Source: Bacteroides sp.
GTDB taxonomy: Bacteria; Bacteroidota; Bacteroidia; Bacteroidales; Muribaculaceae
Assembly (NCBI GenBank): GCA_014801735.1
Contig: JAAVDO010000002.1
Span: forward strand, 63,565 to 98,886
Length of the DNA: 35,322 nucleotides
Direction of reading: 5' to 3'
How positions within the stretch are numbered: the stretch's first letter is position 1; each line of letters opens with the position of its first letter. The notes under the pieces are model-generated. The model worked only from the letters and a program-made list of their open reading frames with translations, did not search any database and had not been told where the DNA came from. The position numbers were made by a program, and so were the translations under genes. This document shows positions 33,086 through 35,322 of this stretch, piece by piece.

Positions 33086-34446
33086 TGGATCTGTTTAATG
33101 ACACTATCTGCGCTATTTCCACAGCGCCCGGCGTCGGTGGGATCGCAATAATTAGGGTCAGCGGAAAGCAGGCCCTAAACATCGCACAGAAAGTATGGAG
33201 GGGAAAACCGCTGACCGACACGCCGTCGCACACCGCTCATTTTGGCGAGATCTTCAATCCGGCCGACGGGAGTGTCCTTGATGAAGGACTGGCGACAGTA
33301 TTCCGCACTCCGCACTCTTTCACTGGCGAAGATGTCGTGGAGTTTTCAGTTCATGGTTCGCGGTATGTTCAGCAACAACTTGTCAGAATACTGTTGGATC
33401 AAGGTTGCCGACTTGCCGAACCAGGTGAGTTTACCCGTCGTGCATTCGCAGCAGGCAAGATGGACCTTGCCGAGGCCGAGGCAGTTGCCGACCTCATAGC
33501 TGCCACGTCGGCCAATGCTCACCGACTCGCGGTAAGTCAGATGAGAGGCGAACTTTCGAAATGCTTGGCCGGCCTCCGGGAGTCGCTGACAGACCTCGCG
33601 GCACTTCTTGAACTTGAACTTGATTTTTCAGAGGAAGAAGTCGAATTTGCATCCCGCAACCAGCTCATGGAAAAAGCACGGGCTGTAGAAGAAATTCTGG
33701 TGAAGCTCGAAAAAAGCTACTCGATTGGCAACAGTATGAAGCGAGGGATCCCGATAGTGATCGCTGGCGCTCCGAATGTAGGTAAATCCACTCTCCTCAA
33801 CGCCCTACTTGAAACCGATAGAGCTATCGTGAGTGACATTCCGGGCACAACACGCGACACCATCGAAGACACATTGGAAATCGATGGAATGGCTTTCCGC
33901 ATCGCCGACACCGCAGGCATACGTGCTACTGAAGACCCCATAGAATCACTCGGAATAGACCGTGCCAGGCGTCTTGCCGGCGAAGCTGCAATTCTGCTGC
34001 AGCTTACAGACGCAAGCCAACCCGTCGGAACCGATATTCCGACTGCGCCTGATACCGCAGTAATCCGAGTTATCACCAAAATCGACCGTCAGGATGCTGA
34101 CCTTGACAGCTCTCGGAAACTCTCGGGAAACGAGGAGGCAATTGAAATCTCCGCTCTGACAGGTAAGGGTATCGATACATTGCGCAACAAGATTGTAACA
34201 ATCGGTGCAGAACTTACCCCTGCCGCTCATGAAGTGATGCTGACCGACACACGTCATCACCAATCAGTTACAATGGCCATTGACGATATGCATAGAGTAA
34301 TCGACGGATTGACAACCGGACTTAGCGGCGACTTCGTCGCTCAGGATCTCCGTAGCGCACTCCACCATCTCGGCGAAATCACTGGCCAGATCACCACCCC
34401 AGACCTCCTCGCAACTATTTTCTCCCGCTTCTGCATCGGCAAGTAA
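33082..34446 (+). CDS. mnmE: tRNA modification GTPase MnmE
   Basis: MnmE, 454 residues, works with MnmG to install the carboxymethylaminomethyl group on wobble uridine 34 of certain tRNAs. The N-terminal formyl-THF-binding domain begins DTICAISTAPGVGGIAIIRV; the GTPase domain has the P-loop GAPNVGKST (about 228-236), IPGTTRDT and DTAG; and the protein ends in the invariant FCIGK. Two adjacent ATG codons (33082, 33085) are plausible; 33058 would add eight residues lacking in homologues. The final codons, TTCTGCATCGGCAAGTAA, correspond to the site used by Salmonella genomic island 1 in its hosts, and here the downstream flank looks like a mobile element. Confidence 0.97.
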   Translation: MMDLFNDTICAISTAPGVGGIAIIRVSGKQALNIAQKVWRGKPLTDTPSHTAHFGEIFNPADGSVLDEGLATVFRTPHSFTGEDVVEFSVHGSRYVQQQLVRILLDQGCRLAEPGEFTRRAFAAGKMDLAEAEAVADLIAATSANAHRLAVSQMRGELSKCLAGLRESLTDLAALLELELDFSEEEVEFASRNQLMEKARAVEEILVKLEKSYSIGNSMKRGIPIVIAGAPNVGKSTLLNALLETDRAIVSDIPGTTRDTIEDTLEIDGMAFRIADTAGIRATEDPIESLGIDRARRLAGEAAILLQLTDASQPVGTDIPTAPDTAVIRVITKIDRQDADLDSSRKLSGNEEAIEISALTGKGIDTLRNKIVTIGAELTPAAHEVMLTDTRHHQSVTMAIDDMHRVIDGLTTGLSGDFVAQDLRSALHHLGEITGQITTPDLLATIFSRFCIGK

Positions 34447-34518
34447 TTAGTTGACTATCAATGATTTATATTGATGATAATTGACTGTTACTGAGCGATA
34501 AAACTTAATACATTCGAG

Positions 34519-34557
34519 AACGCCTAATGCTGATAACTGTCAGTGTTAGGCGTTTTT
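34519..34557 (+). terminator. Intrinsic terminator after mnmE
   Basis: AACGCCTAA (34519-34527) pairs with TTAGGCGTT (34546-34554), extended inwards by several pairs to a short loop and followed by a run of five T (34553-34557). Confidence 0.85.
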
Positions 34558-34631
34558 ATGCACCATTTTGTACGGATTCTGTACGACAGCGACTCATTTC
34601 ACCCCTCGCGTCAGCAAGGTGGTGGAGAAAG

Positions 34632-34648
34632 TTGACAATAGTTGTCAA
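34632..34648. repeat. Perfect inverted repeat upstream of the HTH gene
   Basis: TTGACAA and TTGTCAA flank TAG, 47 bases before the ATG at 34696. It suits a dimeric regulator or recombinase core site. Confidence 0.5.
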
Positions 34649-34651
34649 TGG

Positions 34652-34671
34652 TTTACGAACATTTACAAACA
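34652..34671. repeat. Tandem 10-base direct repeat
   Basis: TTTACGAACA is followed directly by TTTACAAACA, nine of ten bases identical, one helical turn apart. Confidence 0.45.
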
Positions 34672-34695
34672 ACGGAGAAATCTCCACAAAAAGAA

Positions 34696-35322
34696 ATGAG
34701 TAGCAATATTAGAATTGAGAAAATTTGCGAGTGGTGCGGAAAACAATTTACCGCTCAGACCACCGTTACCCGCTTCTGTTCAAAGCGGTGCTCAGAACAC
34801 GCCTACAAGGAAAGGCTGAGGCAGCAAAAAATCCAATTGGCAAAGGCTGTGCCTTCTCCTAAGAATTCTGAACTTAAAGAGAAAGATTATCTGACCGTAG
34901 CCGAAGCCGGGCAGATTCTCGGCATGACAAGACAAGGTGTGTACAAGTTGATACACCGAGGTTCCTTAACGGCGTCAAAACTTAGTTCCCGTCTAACTTT
35001 GATAAAAAGGACGAGTATAGAGGCTATGCTTGATGATTCGCCATATACAAAGAGACAACCAAAGGAGCAGACTGTAATCACCGAACTTTATACCCGTGCC
35101 GACATCCGGGAGAAATATGGGGTTAAAGATTCATGGATCTATAAGGTGGTCGCCGAAAACAATGTGCCTAAGACTATAATCAGAGGAAAGGCATATTTCA
35201 GCAAGTCGCACATTGACCGCCTTTTCTCGACGAGAAAGGAAAATCCGGAAATCACCGAGTGGTATTCGGTGGAGGATATTCAGAGCAAATATGGAATGAC
35301 ACTATCTGCAATCTACTGCCTT
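34696..35322 (+). CDS. Zinc-ribbon and multi-HTH excisionase-like protein (3' truncated by window edge)
   Basis: An open frame of 209 codons running off the window. The first 35 residues form a CxxC...CxxxC zinc ribbon (CEWCGKQF then FCSKRC). Next comes an excisionase/MerR-like helix-turn-helix (about 64-115, [20 protein letters not shown]), then a second similar module (about 131-175, [20 protein letters not shown]), and a third begins at about 194 ([19 protein letters not shown]). Proteins of this type in Bacteroidota are usually found beside tyrosine integrases on conjugative or mobilisable elements, which would be expected just downstream. The ATG at 34696 is the only start before the ribbon. 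Product and element type remain inferred. Confidence 0.8.
   Translation, partial: MSSNIRIEKICEWCGKQFTAQTTVTRFCSKRCSEHAYKERLRQQKIQLAKAVPSPKNSELKEKDYLTVAEAGQILGMTRQGVYKLIHRGSLTASKLSSRLTLIKRTSIEAMLDDSPYTKRQPKEQTVITELYTRADIREKYGVKDSWIYKVVAENNVPKTIIRGKAYFSKSHIDRLFSTRKENPEITEWYSVEDIQSKYGMTLSAIYCL

Larger units (their letters stand above)
34447..34695. other. Repeat-rich spacer after mnmE (possible attachment region)
   Basis: About 250 bases with no open frame. It contains spaced TTGA-starting repeats (34451, 34471, 34481), a terminator hairpin, a TGTACG direct repeat (34569-34574 and 34580-34585, 11-base period), a perfect 7-base inverted repeat (TTGACAA/TTGTCAA, 34632-34648) and a near-perfect tandem 10-mer (34652-34671). 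This density of short repeats is what integrase/excisionase-binding regions look like, but no duplicate of the mnmE end is present within the window. Confidence 0.4.

Noticed and set aside
34447..35322. Second copy of the mnmE 3' end as an attachment-site repeat
   Set aside because: I looked for the last 18 bases of mnmE downstream and did not see them; if present, the far copy lies beyond the window.
1..35322. CRISPR array, restriction-modification, toxin-antitoxin or other defence genes
   Set aside because: No regularly spaced repeats and no protein with the relevant motifs were found; the exported nuclease at 32222 is of a general degradative type.

Overview
The window looks like a chromosome segment of a Bacteroidales bacterium. 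The evidence is Bacteroidota-type promoters (a TTTG-like -33 box and a TAnnTTTG -7 box) and several lineage-typical genes: a MurF-alanine racemase fusion, a GSCFA protein, a DUF4293 membrane protein, a CBM9-like protein, a PorE-like OmpA lipoprotein and a patatin fused to an outer-membrane barrel. Start sites often lack a clear Shine-Dalgarno sequence. The gut family Muribaculaceae is plausible from overall character, but that is an inference and was not tested.

Layout. 1-690: 3' end of uvrA, abutting tail to tail a patatin/BamA-like barrel gene (691-3042, minus). 3130-5873: Lrp/AsnC regulator, BadF-type sugar kinase, LysE exporter and CBM9-like protein. 5929-6123: tRNA-Glu with promoter and terminator, then a short relict-like stretch. 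6445-9404: TlpA-like thioredoxin lipoprotein (minus), GH16 glycanase (plus), tRNA-Met (minus) and flavodoxin (minus). 9530-12544: large secreted GH2 enzyme. 12791-20126: purH followed by mreB, mreC, mreD, mrdA and rodA, the cell-elongation machinery, with mreC through rodA overlapping at their ends. 20120-25072: surE (minus), DUF4293 protein (plus), murF-alr fusion (minus) and GSCFA protein (minus). 25220-26982: overlapping pncA and pncB, an NAD salvage pair converting nicotinamide to nicotinate and then to nicotinate mononucleotide. 26998-28977: PorE-like lipoprotein (minus). 29217-29723: ECF sigma factor.

29724-32172 is the first accessory-looking part. A gene-free stretch of about 480 bases holds an outward minus-strand promoter, an IS-end-like sequence, a strong plus-strand promoter and a leader hairpin. 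It is followed by a three-gene operon with two identical 14-base overlaps. The operon encodes two FdtA/WxcM-type sugar ketoisomerases and a DegT-family aminotransferase, an incomplete set for making a nucleotide-linked amino-deoxysugar. The first ketoisomerase has lost both histidines of the usual RGxHxH motif.

32222-34446 carries a membrane-anchored DNA/RNA nuclease overlapping mnmE. Downstream of mnmE (34447-35322) is a second accessory part: a repeat-rich 250 bases and then the start of a zinc-ribbon/multi-HTH excisionase-like gene, cut by the window edge. This suggests an integrated element beside the 3' end of mnmE, which is a known island integration site in Enterobacteriaceae. No CRISPR array, rRNA, complete insertion sequence or defence system is visible. 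The observations I rank highest are the mnmE-flanking element, the degenerate/canonical ketoisomerase pair with its leader, and a tRNA-Met gene whose encoded 3' end dissolves into a 15-base homopolymer.
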